From Haloarchaeobius amylolyticus (GTDB taxonomy: Archaea; Halobacteriota; Halobacteria; Halobacteriales; Natrialbaceae), in the NCBI RefSeq assembly GCF_026616195.1, contig NZ_JANHDH010000001.1, positions 496,001 to 560,000 of the forward strand: a stretch of DNA of 64,000 nucleotides, in the 5' to 3' direction. The translations under genes and the position numbers were made by a program. Under the pieces are notes generated by a model. The model was not told where the DNA came from. It worked only from the letters and a program-made list of their open reading frames with translations, and did not search any database. Of the stretch, positions 17,271-25,580 are shown piece by piece (position 1 is the stretch's first letter; every line of letters starts with the position of its first letter).

Positions 17271-18080
17271 GTGTTTCCCTCCGTCGAGACCGGCACCCTC
17301 GCCGGTCACCCCTTCGTCAGGACCGGTGACGGTCCCCGGACGCTCGTCGTGATTCCGGGCCTGAACGACCCGCTGCACACGGTCGGCGACTCGTGGTGGT
17401 TCCCGCGCCTGATGGCGGTCTACCTCGGGCGATACGCCGACACCCACACCGCCTACATGGTCAGTCGCCCCCACGGCATCCAGCCCGGGACGACCGTCGC
17501 CGACATGGCCCGCGACTACGAGGCCGTCCTCGACGCGCTCGACGCCGAGGAGACGCCCGTCGACGTGATGGGGCTCTCGATGGGTGGGTTCCTTTTGCAG
17601 GCACTCGCCGCCAGTGACGACCGGGTCGACCGCGCGGTCCTCGGGCTGTCGGCGGCACGCCTCGGCGACGAGGGGCGCGCGGTCGTCGAACGCTGGCGCG
17701 ACTGGGGCGAGCGCGGCCGGTGGGGACCCATCTACCGCGAGGCATACGGCATCGTCGCCGACGGGGTCCTCGCCCGCGTCCTGCAGACCGGGTCGGTCGG
17801 CTACGACCTGCTGTACGACCCGGTCGACCCGCAGGACTTCCTCGTCTCGGCGGACGCCTGCCTCGCCTTCGACGGCCGCGACCTGCTCCCCGAGATGGAC
17901 TGCCCGACGCTGGTGGTCGGGGGCGACGCGGACGTGTTCTTCACGGCCGCGGACTACCGCGAGGCCGTCGGCGCGCTCCCGGCGGGGACGCTGGCGATGC
18001 TCCGCGGGGCGGGCCACGAGTCGGTCATCGAGCACCCGGACGCCTTCGACGGAAGCATCAGGCGGTTTCTCCGGGACTGA
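17271..18080 (+). CDS. Alpha/beta-hydrolase fold protein
   Basis: A 269-residue hydrolase with a GTG start at 17271, chosen because FPSVETGTLAGHPFV begins the fold and no closer ATG is in frame. The nucleophile elbow is GLSMGG with Ser near residue 104. The acid is probably in GGDADVFFTAADY and the catalytic His in GAGHESVIEH, completing a Ser-Asp-His triad. An oxyanion-side PGLND segment follows the first strand. Esterase, lipase or peptidase activity cannot be separated by sequence. The upstream T-run (gtttttcgcg) is a possible promoter about 30 bases away. Confidence 0.85.
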   Translation: MFPSVETGTLAGHPFVRTGDGPRTLVVIPGLNDPLHTVGDSWWFPRLMAVYLGRYADTHTAYMVSRPHGIQPGTTVADMARDYEAVLDALDAEETPVDVMGLSMGGFLLQALAASDDRVDRAVLGLSAARLGDEGRAVVERWRDWGERGRWGPIYREAYGIVADGVLARVLQTGSVGYDLLYDPVDPQDFLVSADACLAFDGRDLLPEMDCPTLVVGGDADVFFTAADYREAVGALPAGTLAMLRGAGHESVIEHPDAFDGSIRRFLRD

Positions 18081-18125
18081 GACCGACCAGCCGTCTTTAT
18101 CGTCTCACTTACTGTATCTCTATTC

Positions 18126-18608
18126 ATGACTGAAACTATCGAGAAGACCCTGCACCTCGCGAAGTGGGAGACCCGGTTCGGCGCCTGGCTCATCGACGTG
18201 GTCCTCGTGAGCGTCGTCCTCGGGGTGTTCGACGAGTTCCTCGTCGGGCTGCCCTCGCTCCTCTCCGTCGAGTTCGGCACCATCGGCGGGTTCAGCACGT
18301 TCGCGGGCACCAACGGCCTCGCGCTGTTCGTCTACTGGACGCTCTCGGAGGGCATCTGGGGGCAGTCCGCCGGGAAGATGGTGTTGAACCTCCGCGTGAC
18401 CGACCGGCGCGGGAACCACCCGGACTTCCTCGCCGCCGCGGTCCAGGCGTTCGGGAAGGCCTTCTTCCTGCCCATCGACTGCCTCGTCGGCTGGCTGGCG
18501 ATGGAGGGCAAGAAGCTCCGCCTGACCAACCGGCTCTCGAACACCATCGTCATCTCGGTCCCCGCCGAGGAGCCCGAGGGCGTCGAGTACGTGATTCCAG
18601 AGGAGTGA
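18126..18608 (+). CDS. RDD family membrane protein
   Basis: A 160-residue membrane protein. The N-terminal segment WETRFGAWLIDVVLVSVVLG carries the Arg...Asp arrangement that names the RDD family, and SEGIWGQSAGKMVLNLRVTD is the family's second conserved block after helix 2. Three to four hydrophobic segments are visible. Some RDD proteins transport Na+/Li+ or compatible solutes, but this one cannot be assigned. It precedes another small membrane protein by 32 bases in the same direction, so a two-gene unit is likely. Confidence 0.87.
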   Translation: MTETIEKTLHLAKWETRFGAWLIDVVLVSVVLGVFDEFLVGLPSLLSVEFGTIGGFSTFAGTNGLALFVYWTLSEGIWGQSAGKMVLNLRVTDRRGNHPDFLAAAVQAFGKAFFLPIDCLVGWLAMEGKKLRLTNRLSNTIVISVPAEEPEGVEYVIPEE

Positions 18609-18640
18609 TACTTTTGTCGGGGCGGTGAGAAGCCGCCCGT

Positions 18641-18997
18641 ATGGTCCTCGACCTCCTCCAGACTCGGGGTCTCTCACCGAGTCGACTCGGCCTCGCGCTC
18701 GTCCTGCTCGTCTTCGGCGTGGTGACGACCGCACTGGAGAACCCTGACTGGCCGACGCTGCTGTTGTTCGGCTCCGCGACCGTCTTCTTCCTCGCCGCCG
18801 CGTTCCGGCAGTTCAGGGAGCACGCGCTCTACGAACTCTGTTTCGCGGTCGTGATGACCGTCTGGGGCGTCGCCCTGTACGTCGGCGGCAACGAACCGCG
18901 GTTCCTCGTCCTCCTGTTCCTCGGTGGCGGCCTCGTGGGCACCGCGCTCGAACTGGTCAACTACTGGCAGGGGACGACCTACGGCCGACTGGCCTGA
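18641..18997 (+). CDS. Small four-helix membrane protein, function unknown
   Basis: A 118-residue protein that is almost all hydrophobic, with segments at about 14-31, 37-54, 62-80 and 86-108 and short charged loops. No family was recognised. It follows the RDD gene closely and converges on the enoyl-CoA hydratase gene with only 4 bases between stop codons. The composition matches its neighbours, so it is probably native. Confidence 0.65.
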   Translation: MVLDLLQTRGLSPSRLGLALVLLVFGVVTTALENPDWPTLLLFGSATVFFLAAAFRQFREHALYELCFAVVMTVWGVALYVGGNEPRFLVLLFLGGGLVGTALELVNYWQGTTYGRLA

Positions 18998-19001
18998 GCC
19001 G

Positions 19002-19766
19002 TCAGTCCCACTCGGGGTCCCGGCCCTCGAGGAAGGCGTCGACGCCCTCCTCGTGCTCGTCGGACATGTACGCCTGCACCTGCATCATGTTCTCGTAGTC
19101 GAGCGCCTTCCGCCAGTCGTTGTCGAGGTTCTCGTGGATGGCCTGCTTGGTCATCCCGATGGTGCGGGTCGGCCGGCGCGAGAGCTTGCCGACCATCTCG
19201 TCGACGACCTCGTCGAGTTCCTCGGCGGGGACCGCCTCGTTCACGAGGTCCATCTCGGCGGCGTCCTCGCCGTCGAAGAACTCGCCCGTGAAGGTGAGGC
19301 GCTTCGCGGTGCGCAGGCCCACGAGTCGCGGCAGGGTGAACGTCGCCGCGGTGTCGGGGATGAGGCCGACCCGGATGAACGCACAGGAGAACGTCGCGTC
19401 CGGGACCGTGTACGCGAAGTCCGCGGCGGCGACGAGGGCCAGCCCGGCGCCCACGCAGTCACCGTTTACCTTCGCGACGATGGGCACGTCGCAGTTCAGC
19501 ATCTCGGTGGCGGCGCGGTTGAACGTCTCCGCGACGCGCTCGTAGGCCTCGCGCGGGCCCTCCTCGCGCTCCTTCATCGCCTGGATGTCCCCGCCCGCGG
19601 AGAAGGCCGGGTCGTCGCCCGTGATGACGACCGCGTCGTGCTCGACGGGGTCGGCCGCCGCGACGGCCTCCGCGAGTTCCTGGGCGACCTCCAGGTTCAT
19701 CGCGTTCATGACGTTCGGTCGGTCGAAGGTGATGGTACGTACGCCGTCGTCGTCCTCGATGCGCAT
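19002..19766 (-). CDS. Enoyl-CoA hydratase/isomerase family protein
   Basis: A 254-residue crotonase-fold enzyme. The oxyanion-hole and CoA segments are DPAFSAGGDIQAMK and VNGDCVGAGLALVAAADF, and the active-site region follows at GLIPDTAATFTLPRLVG. At the second usual Glu position the sequence has Asp (IPDTAAT), a pattern seen in several crotonase subgroups, so hydratase or isomerase specificity is uncertain. Degradation of phenylacetyl-CoA needs two crotonases, and the paa genes lie 4 kb away, but there is no direct operon link. A minus-strand TTAAG box about 26 bases upstream supports the ATG at 19766. Confidence 0.9.
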   Translation of the reverse strand: MRIEDDDGVRTITFDRPNVMNAMNLEVAQELAEAVAAADPVEHDAVVITGDDPAFSAGGDIQAMKEREEGPREAYERVAETFNRAATEMLNCDVPIVAKVNGDCVGAGLALVAAADFAYTVPDATFSCAFIRVGLIPDTAATFTLPRLVGLRTAKRLTFTGEFFDGEDAAEMDLVNEAVPAEELDEVVDEMVGKLSRRPTRTIGMTKQAIHENLDNDWRKALDYENMMQVQAYMSDEHEEGVDAFLEGRDPEWD

Positions 19767-19831
19767 ACACGATGAACTTTCCAGGGGTGCTTAATTGTTG
19801 GTCATGGTTCCTGTTCCGGCCACGTCGGCGG

Positions 19832-21865
19832 TCACTCCTCGGCCGTGGGCGGCTCCTCGGCCGTCGTCATCTCCTCGCTCGGCGGCTTCCGCGTACACTC
19901 GCCGGTGACCACCTCGAAGCGCGCACCACCGTCCTCGCCCTCGGTCACGTCGATGGACCACCCGTGTGCCTCGGCGATGCTCTCGACGATGGAGAGCCCG
20001 AACCCCGTGCCCTCGTCGGCGGTCGAGTAGCCGTGCTCGAACACGTCCTCTCGTTCCTCTGGCGGGATGCCCGGGCCGTCGTCGGCGACGTAGAAGCCGT
20101 CGTCGTCGCCGTCGAGGGAGCCGACCTCGACCCGGACGCTGTCGCCGCCGTACGCCACGGCGTTCGAGAAGAGGTTCTCGAACAGCTGGCGCAGCCGCGG
20201 CTCGTCGGCCTCGACGACGTACTCGGCGCCCGGGACCGAGAGCGAGGCGTCGTCGGACTCGATGGTCTGCCAGGCGGCCTCGGCCACCCGGCAGAGGTCG
20301 ACCGGTTCGGTCTCCTCGACGCGCTGGCCCTCGCGGGCGAGCGTCAGCAGGTCGTCGATGAGCGTCTCGATGCGCTCGTGGGCTCGCTCCACCCGGTCGA
20401 AGTGCTCGGGGTCGGGGTCCTCGCGGGCGAGTTCGAGCGACGTGCGGGCGACCGTCAGCGGGTTGCGGAGGTCGTGGCTGACGACGCTCGTGAACTCGTC
20501 GAGGCGGTCGCGCTCGCGTTCGAGTTCGCGCTCGCGTTCGATGCGGTTGGTGATGTCCCGGCCCTCGGGCACCAGCAGGACCACGTCGCCGTCCTCGTCG
20601 GTGACGGGTTTGATGGAGAAGTCGACGCGGGCCAGCCGGTCGGCACCGATGACGTCCATCTCGGTCCGGACGAACTCCCCGTCGGCGGCGCGGTCGACGA
20701 GGTCCCTGACGTGCTCGACCTCGTCCTCCGGGAACCAGGGCGTGTTCCAGAGCAGGTCGCCGACCACGTCCTCGCGGTCGAACCCGCCGAACTCCAGGGC
20801 GGTGTCGTTGGCCTCGAGGATGGTGCCGTCGGGTTCGAGCAGGCCCATGAACTGGAACGTCTGGTTGAAGATGGCCTCGAACCGGAGTTCGCGCTCTTTG
20901 ATGTCGGTGACGTCGGTGATGACGCCCTCGATGGAGCGCAACTCGTCGCCCTCGAAGACCCCCCGACCCTGCTCGAACACCCACTTGCGGGTCCCCTCCT
21001 TCGGCAGGATTCGGTAGGTGAGCTCGAACGGTTCCCGCTCGCCGAGATGGTCCTGGACCGTCTCCCACACGTCCTCGCGGTCGTCGGGGTGGATGACGTC
21101 GCGGCCGAACGAGACCGTCCCGGACTCGATCTCCTCGGGGTCGTATCCGGTCAGCTCGCGACAGCCCTCGCTCACGAACTCCATCGTCCAGTCCCGGTCG
21201 TTCCGACAGCGGTAGACCATCCCCGGGACGTTGCTGATGAGCGTGGCCAGTTTGCGCTCGCTCTCCGCGAGGGCCTGCTTCGCCCGGTAGGCCTCGGCGG
21301 CGCGCTCGATGCGGTTCGCGAGGACGGCGAACTGTTCGCGGCCGGTCCCCTTCTGGAGGTACTCGGTCACCCCCTCGCTGATGGCCTCGCTCGCGATCTC
21401 CTCGCTCCCTTTCCCGGTGACCAGCAGGAACGGGAGGTCCTCGTGCGTCGACCGGACCCGGTCCAGTAGCTCGAGGCCGTCCAGCTCGGGCATGTCGTAG
21501 TCGCTGACCACGCAGTCGAAGGAGGTCCCTTCGAGTGCAGACAGGGCGGCCTCGGCGCTGGTCACCGCCGTCGTCTCAAGCCGGTCGTTCTCCTCCTCGA
21601 GGTAGTTCGACAGCAACTCCACGTAGTTCTCGTCGTCGTCGACACAGAGGACGCGGACGGTCTCGTCCCCGTCGGAGAGCGTTCGGGTCTCGAAGCGCCT
21701 GCTGTCCCGACCGCTCGTCGACGGGTCGGAATCGTCCTCTCTCCTGGTGAGGGCTTCGCCAGCGACCACTCCCTCGACCGCGTCGGCCTGCTCGCCGGGG
21801 TCGGGACCGCGACGCGGTATCGGTTGCTGCCAGAACCCCTGCCTGCCGTACTCCCTCCACTTCAT
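19832..21865 (-). CDS. Hybrid sensor histidine kinase: REC-PAS-PAS-HisKA-HATPase
   Basis: A 677-residue soluble kinase. A receiver domain spans about 68-185, with phospho-acceptor Asp122 in SDYDMPELDG and LVTGKGSEEIASEA. Two PAS domains follow at about 205-320 and 325-440. The HisKA motif SHDLRNPL has His464, and the ATPase has an N-box (ENLFSNAVAYGG), G1 (DDGPGIP) and a GTGFGLSIV lid. There are no membrane helices, so it senses an internal signal or is driven by another kinase through its N-terminal REC. A GTTAAC-like element sits about 30 bases upstream of the ATG. Its REC resembles the one at 49655-50812, suggesting paralogues. The partner output protein is not adjacent. Confidence 0.92.
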   Translation of the reverse strand: MKWREYGRQGFWQQPIPRRGPDPGEQADAVEGVVAGEALTRREDDSDPSTSGRDSRRFETRTLSDGDETVRVLCVDDDENYVELLSNYLEEENDRLETTAVTSAEAALSALEGTSFDCVVSDYDMPELDGLELLDRVRSTHEDLPFLLVTGKGSEEIASEAISEGVTEYLQKGTGREQFAVLANRIERAAEAYRAKQALAESERKLATLISNVPGMVYRCRNDRDWTMEFVSEGCRELTGYDPEEIESGTVSFGRDVIHPDDREDVWETVQDHLGEREPFELTYRILPKEGTRKWVFEQGRGVFEGDELRSIEGVITDVTDIKERELRFEAIFNQTFQFMGLLEPDGTILEANDTALEFGGFDREDVVGDLLWNTPWFPEDEVEHVRDLVDRAADGEFVRTEMDVIGADRLARVDFSIKPVTDEDGDVVLLVPEGRDITNRIERERELERERDRLDEFTSVVSHDLRNPLTVARTSLELAREDPDPEHFDRVERAHERIETLIDDLLTLAREGQRVEETEPVDLCRVAEAAWQTIESDDASLSVPGAEYVVEADEPRLRQLFENLFSNAVAYGGDSVRVEVGSLDGDDDGFYVADDGPGIPPEEREDVFEHGYSTADEGTGFGLSIVESIAEAHGWSIDVTEGEDGGARFEVVTGECTRKPPSEEMTTAEEPPTAEE

Positions 21866-22283
21866 CGTACGTTTGTATGCTAGTGACCCACAAAGTTAAC
21901 CGGCGGGCCTCGAAACTCGGATGGAGACAGCGTGTCTGACTGTCCCGCCGCGTGACGCTCGCGTGCCGCACTGGTGCAGGGGCTCACGAGGCGTGGTACT
22001 GGCCACGGATGGACCCGTCTCTGGGGAGTTGGGTTCGTCAGGAAGGGGGTTGGGGGGAGTATGGGGGTGGCGACAGCGGTTCGCTGTGAAATCGCCAACT
22101 AATGGTATGGTGGGGATGGGATTAACCGTTGATTCTATTCTGTAAGTGTCTCGGAAACCCCTACTCTAAACAGTTAGAGTAGAGCGTCTGACAGCACGCG
22201 CCCGGACCCTGAGCAGACAAGCACAGCGGCCCGTGTTGCATGGGTCATGAACCGTTAAGAGGTTCCCCGGAGCACACCCGGAC
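21866..22283. other. 418-base intergenic region without a credible gene
   Basis: This is the spacer between the divergent histidine kinase and thioesterase genes. It is less GC-rich than its surroundings, with a G-run segment at about 22020-22070, a small hairpin (ACAGCG...CGCTGT, 22073-22087) and a perfect 9-bp inverted repeat at 22161-22182. Short open frames here start badly and have no family likeness, so none was accepted. A promoter for the thioesterase is likely at about 22251-22260. Confidence 0.6.
22161..22182. promoter_or_regulatory. Perfect 9-bp inverted repeat with 4-base spacer, candidate operator
   Basis: CTACTCTAA, then ACAG, then TTAGAGTAG. The arms are exact reverse complements, AT-rich, and stand out in this genome. 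It lies about 100 bases upstream of the thioesterase start. A dimeric regulator site or a short RNA hairpin are both possible; no T-tract follows, so a terminator is less likely. Confidence 0.5.
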
Positions 22284-22670
22284 ATGGACATCGAGGAGTT
22301 CTTCGAGACGATGCCGTTCGCCGACCTGCTCGGCGTGGACGTGACCGAGGCCGAGGACGGCCACGCGGAGGGTCGCCTGGAGATGCGCGAGGACCTGTCG
22401 TGGAACGCCGACCAGCTGATGGCCCACGGGGGCGTGACGTTCACGCTCGCGGACACCGTCGGCGGCGCGGCGCTGGTCTCGCTGGTCGACCAGCCGGTAC
22501 CGACCATCGACATGCGCATCGACTACCTCGCTGCTGGCACGGGCGACCTCTACGCCGAGGCCGACGTGGTCCGCTGCGGGAAGAACGTGGGGACGGTCGA
22601 CGTGGACGTGTACGCCGCGGACGACGACACGCTCATCGCGGACGCACGCGGTGTGTACAAGACGGGCTAG
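22284..22670 (+). CDS. PaaI-type hotdog acyl-CoA thioesterase
   Basis: A 128-residue hotdog thioesterase. The PaaI-like active-site stretch is NADQLMAHGGVTFTLADTVGG (His-Gly-Gly followed by the helix-capping Asp), and TIDMRIDYLAA is the usual central strand. In phenylacetate catabolism PaaI hydrolyses ring-hydroxylated CoA intermediates that stall the pathway. The paaABCD genes begin 750 bases downstream with a regulator between them, which makes that role attractive here, although the family is also common elsewhere. The start codon is preceded by a TTAAGA element about 25-30 bases upstream. Confidence 0.87.
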   Translation: MDIEEFFETMPFADLLGVDVTEAEDGHAEGRLEMREDLSWNADQLMAHGGVTFTLADTVGGAALVSLVDQPVPTIDMRIDYLAAGTGDLYAEADVVRCGKNVGTVDVDVYAADDDTLIADARGVYKTG

Positions 22671-22692
22671 CTTCCGGCGTACCCTTCTCCAG

Positions 22693-23331
22693 TCACTCGA
22701 ACACCTGCGCGAACAGTGCCGACTGGCCCCGTCGCAGGCGTTCGAGGAACGCCGACTTGCTGATGCCGAGCGCGTCGGCCACCTCGCCCGCCGTCACCTG
22801 CCGGGGGACCTCGAAGTACCCCAGCTCGTTGGCGGCCCGGAGCGCCTCCTCCTGTGCGGGCGTGAACCCCCACCGGCGGGCGACGACCTCGTCGTCCTCG
22901 CTCCCGAGCGGGTAGATCCGTTCGAGCGTCACGCCGACGGTCTCGCCCGCGGCTTCGAGGACCCCCTCCAGCACGTCGTACCCCACGACCGCGCCGGTGT
23001 AGGTCTCGATGCCGTCGCGGTACCGCAGCGACTCGGCCATGAACCCCGCGTCCGAGAGCGTGTGGACGACGCAGGGGTGCTTCGAGAGACACCGGAAGTT
23101 CACCCGGTCGTCGGTGTGCGAGGCGTGGAGGTACCGGATGCGGTCGTCGGCGTCGAGCACCTCCGCCAGTTCGGGGCCGGCACCCGCACTGAACCGCAGG
23201 AGTGCGTTCTGGTCGCTCCGACGCTGTGGCGGGCGAGCGTCGACGCTACTCCCGGTCTTGCGCGTCGCATCGGCCAGCGGACAGTCGTCACCGGTCACCC
23301 GGAATTCGACCACGAGGCACTCGTCTATCAC
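22693..23331 (-). CDS. HTH_10 (bacterio-opsin-activator-like) transcriptional regulator
   Basis: A 212-residue haloarchaeal regulator. The N-terminal ~140 residues resemble the HTH-10-associated sensor region (MIDECLVVEFRVTGDDCPLA, ...VNFRCLSKHP). The C-terminal HTH_10 runs over TPAQEEALRAANELGYFEVP and GEVADALGISKSAFLERLRR (about 150-200). The GTG at 23331 is chosen because VIDECLVVEF is the usual family start and a TATA box lies 23-30 bases away; upstream in-frame ATGs have no support. It is divergent from paaA with a 91-base shared spacer, so it is the best candidate for controlling phenylacetate degradation. No inducer site can be read. Confidence 0.85.
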   Translation of the reverse strand: MIDECLVVEFRVTGDDCPLADATRKTGSSVDARPPQRRSDQNALLRFSAGAGPELAEVLDADDRIRYLHASHTDDRVNFRCLSKHPCVVHTLSDAGFMAESLRYRDGIETYTGAVVGYDVLEGVLEAAGETVGVTLERIYPLGSEDDEVVARRWGFTPAQEEALRAANELGYFEVPRQVTAGEVADALGISKSAFLERLRRGQSALFAQVFE

Positions 23332-23353
23332 GAACGTCTGTTGGAGATAACTG

Positions 23354-23361
23354 TATATAAA
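23354..23361 (-). promoter_or_regulatory. TATA box of the HTH_10 regulator
   Basis: Read on the minus strand this is TTTATATA, 23-30 bases before the GTG start at 23331. It lies inside the 91-base spacer shared with the divergent paaA gene, so a protein bound here could affect both directions. Confidence 0.65.
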
Positions 23362-23422
23362 CCCAGTGTATGGGCGGGTGAATCGGTTTGTTGCTGGGGC
23401 GGATAATTGTGGATGAACGACC

Positions 23423-24367
23423 ATGGACATCGAGGAGGTCAAAGCACGGGCCGGACCCCGGGAGTTCAGCCCCAAGGACGACATGCCAGAGGAGTATCGC
23501 AAGGCCGCAACACGGATGATCCAGTTCCACGCGAACTCGGAGATCATGGGCGCGTACCTGGAGAAGCCCTTCATCCGCCAGGCGCCGAGCCTCGACCGCA
23601 AACTCGCGTTCAGCGCGAAGGTGCAGGACGAGATCGGCCACGGGCAGTTGCTCTACCGCGCCGCAGAGTCGCTGGGCATCAAGACCCGCGACGAGATGCT
23701 CGACGAACTCGCGGAGGGGAAGGGGAAGTTCCTGAACTGCTTCCACTACCCGATGGACTCGTGGGTCGAGACGCCCATGATCGCGTTCTTCGTCGACGGC
23801 GCCGCGATGCGCCGCCAGGCCACCCTGAAGTCCACCTCGTGGGAGCCCTACGCCCACGCGATGGACAAGGTCTGTTTCGAGGAGGGCTTCCACGTCAAGC
23901 ACGGTGAGGCCATCCTCTACGAGCTGATGACCGGCTCGAAGAAGGAACAGGAGATGACCCAGGAGGCCTTCGAGCTGTGGTGGCCGCGCATCATCCAGTT
24001 CTTCGGCCCCACCAACGAGAAGTCGACCCACCACGGCTTCGCCAGCGAGGTCGGCCTGAAGCAGATGTCCAACGACGAGCTCCGGACCGCGTTCCTCAAC
24101 GCGTACATCCCGAAGGCCGAGAAGTACGGCCTCGAGATCCCGGACGAGCCGCGTATCCACAAGAACGACGACGGCACCTACGAGGTCGTCGAGGAGGACC
24201 TCGACTGGGACGAGTTCTTCACCATCGCGAAGAACGACTACGACGGCAGCCACGAGCAGATCAACGGCCGCCAGCAGGCCCAGGAGGCCGTCGAGTGGGT
24301 CCGCGAATCGATGGACCGCCACGAGAGCCGCGTCTACGGCGGGAGCCAACCGCAGGCAGCCGACTGA
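23423..24367 (+). CDS. paaA: 1,2-phenylacetyl-CoA epoxidase, catalytic subunit PaaA
   Basis: The catalytic diiron subunit of the multicomponent oxygenase that converts phenylacetyl-CoA to the ring 1,2-epoxide in aerobic phenylacetate breakdown. It has 314 residues of ferritin-like fold with the two carboxylate/His metal motifs DEIGH (E70-x-x-H73) and EEGFH (E154-x-x-H157). IRQAPSLDRKLAFSAKVQ precedes the first. It is the first gene of a tight paaABCD-zinc-ribbon operon, and PaaC is its structural partner. The ATG at 23423 gives the standard N-terminus; an out-of-frame ATG at 23412 is not used. Confidence 0.96.
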   Translation: MDIEEVKARAGPREFSPKDDMPEEYRKAATRMIQFHANSEIMGAYLEKPFIRQAPSLDRKLAFSAKVQDEIGHGQLLYRAAESLGIKTRDEMLDELAEGKGKFLNCFHYPMDSWVETPMIAFFVDGAAMRRQATLKSTSWEPYAHAMDKVCFEEGFHVKHGEAILYELMTGSKKEQEMTQEAFELWWPRIIQFFGPTNEKSTHHGFASEVGLKQMSNDELRTAFLNAYIPKAEKYGLEIPDEPRIHKNDDGTYEVVEEDLDWDEFFTIAKNDYDGSHEQINGRQQAQEAVEWVRESMDRHESRVYGGSQPQAAD

Positions 24368-24372
24368 GAACC

Positions 24373-24708
24373 ATGATCTGGGAAGTATTCCGACAGGAGA
24401 AAGCCGGTGGGTACCACACCCACTGTGGCAACGTGCACGCGCCGGACCGCGAGATGGCGCTCATGTTCGCCGAGGTACAGCACGCCCGACGCAAGCCGAC
24501 GAACAGCCTCTGGGTCGTCCCCCAGAAGGAGATCGGCGAGGTCGACACCGAGGACGCGAAGTTCGGCGGCACGACCGACAAGGCCTACCGCTGGGCCATG
24601 ACGTACAACTTCGAGGCCGCCGCCTCGGAGGTCGAGGAGTCCGAGAGCGAACAGGCGACCGCAGAGCGCGAACGCCGCGCACAGGTCGAGAAGGCAGGTG
24701 GTAACTGA
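24373..24708 (+). CDS. paaB: 1,2-phenylacetyl-CoA epoxidase subunit PaaB
   Basis: A 111-residue small accessory subunit of phenylacetyl-CoA epoxidase, needed for assembly of the PaaABCE oxygenase although it binds no metal. WEVFRQEKAGGYHTHCGNVH and MALMFAEVQHARRKPTNSLWV are diagnostic of PaaB (the family often has EVFVR and Y.RR...LWVV). The last ~25 residues form a charged helix. The start at 24373 is 5 bases after the paaA stop; a longer open frame upstream overlaps paaA and is not coding. The stop overlaps the paaC start (TGATG). Confidence 0.95.
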   Translation: MIWEVFRQEKAGGYHTHCGNVHAPDREMALMFAEVQHARRKPTNSLWVVPQKEIGEVDTEDAKFGGTTDKAYRWAMTYNFEAAASEVEESESEQATAERERRAQVEKAGGN

Positions 24709-25580
24709 TGGCAGCAGCCGAGACACTCCCCGAACCGCAAGAACTGTCCGAGGACGAGCGCGAGGCCATCGAGCACCAGCTCTACCGGCTGGCCGACGAC
24801 GAGTTCGTCATCGCCGAGCGCTACACCGAGTGGCAGGTCAGGGCACCGACGCTCGAGTCCGACCTCGCCCTGGCGAACATCGCCCAGGACGAGTACGGCC
24901 ACGCCCGCCTCTGGTACGACCTGCTCCAGGACTGGGGCGCGACCGAGTCCGACCTCATCTGGGAGCGCCCGGCCGACGAGTGGCGCCACGCCACCCTCTG
25001 TGAACTCGAGTTCGAAGAGGGCGACTGGGCCGACGCCATCCTCCGGTCGTACCTCTACGACGTCGCCGAGGACATCCGACTCCGCGCGCTGGCGGAGTCG
25101 TCGTACCCGCGCATCCGCGACCGCGTCGGGAAGATCCTCGACGAGGAGGGCTACCACCGCGAGCACGCCGAGAACTGGCTCGACCGGCTCTGCGAGGAGG
25201 ACGACGGCCGCGAGCGCGTGCAGGAGGCTCTCGACCGCCTGTTCCCGTACGCGCTGACGCTGTTCTCCCCGACCGACGAGGCGGTCGAGGACCGCATCGT
25301 CGAGCTGGGTATCCGCAGCGAACCCCTCGTCACGATGCGCGAGGAGTGGCTCGACGAGGTCGTGCCCTTCCTCGAGTCCCTCGGCCTCAGCGTCGACGAC
25401 GCCGAACTGCCCGAGCAGTACGACATGCACCACTCGGCGTTCCAGACGCCCGACGAGGTGGGCCGCGACCAGTCCCACACCGACGCCTGGTTCGACCTGT
25501 ACGACGACTTCACGCACACCTACGAGGAGCTGGGTCGCGAGAGTGCGAGCCGCATCATGAAGGACCCCGACGATGAGTGA
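24708..25580 (+). CDS. paaC: 1,2-phenylacetyl-CoA epoxidase subunit PaaC
   Basis: A 290-residue structural, ferritin-like beta subunit that dimerises with PaaA in the oxygenase core. FVIAERYTEWQVRAPTLESD and ANIAQDEYGHARLWYDLL are typical of PaaC. A DEYGH (E62-x-x-H65) motif is retained, but PaaC proteins are generally regarded as non-catalytic. A later EEGYHREHAENW block forms the second half of the bundle. The gene overlaps paaB (TGATG) and paaD (8 bases), consistent with translational coupling and fixed stoichiometry. Confidence 0.95.
   Translation: MAAAETLPEPQELSEDEREAIEHQLYRLADDEFVIAERYTEWQVRAPTLESDLALANIAQDEYGHARLWYDLLQDWGATESDLIWERPADEWRHATLCELEFEEGDWADAILRSYLYDVAEDIRLRALAESSYPRIRDRVGKILDEEGYHREHAENWLDRLCEEDDGRERVQEALDRLFPYALTLFSPTDEAVEDRIVELGIRSEPLVTMREEWLDEVVPFLESLGLSVDDAELPEQYDMHHSAFQTPDEVGRDQSHTDAWFDLYDDFTHTYEELGRESASRIMKDPDDE

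Noticed and set aside
21880-22145. Short frames in the kinase-thioesterase spacer
   Set aside because: They are Pro/Ser/Trp-rich without domain likeness and have no promoter spacing.
22693-23601. Upstream ATGs of the HTH_10 regulator
   Set aside because: The residues before position 23331 read through the paa promoter, and the TATA fits only the GTG start.
23407-23907. Frame beginning at an ATG upstream of paaA
   Set aside because: It is out of frame with paaA and Arg/Gly-rich; the paaA frame from 23423 has clear diiron motifs.
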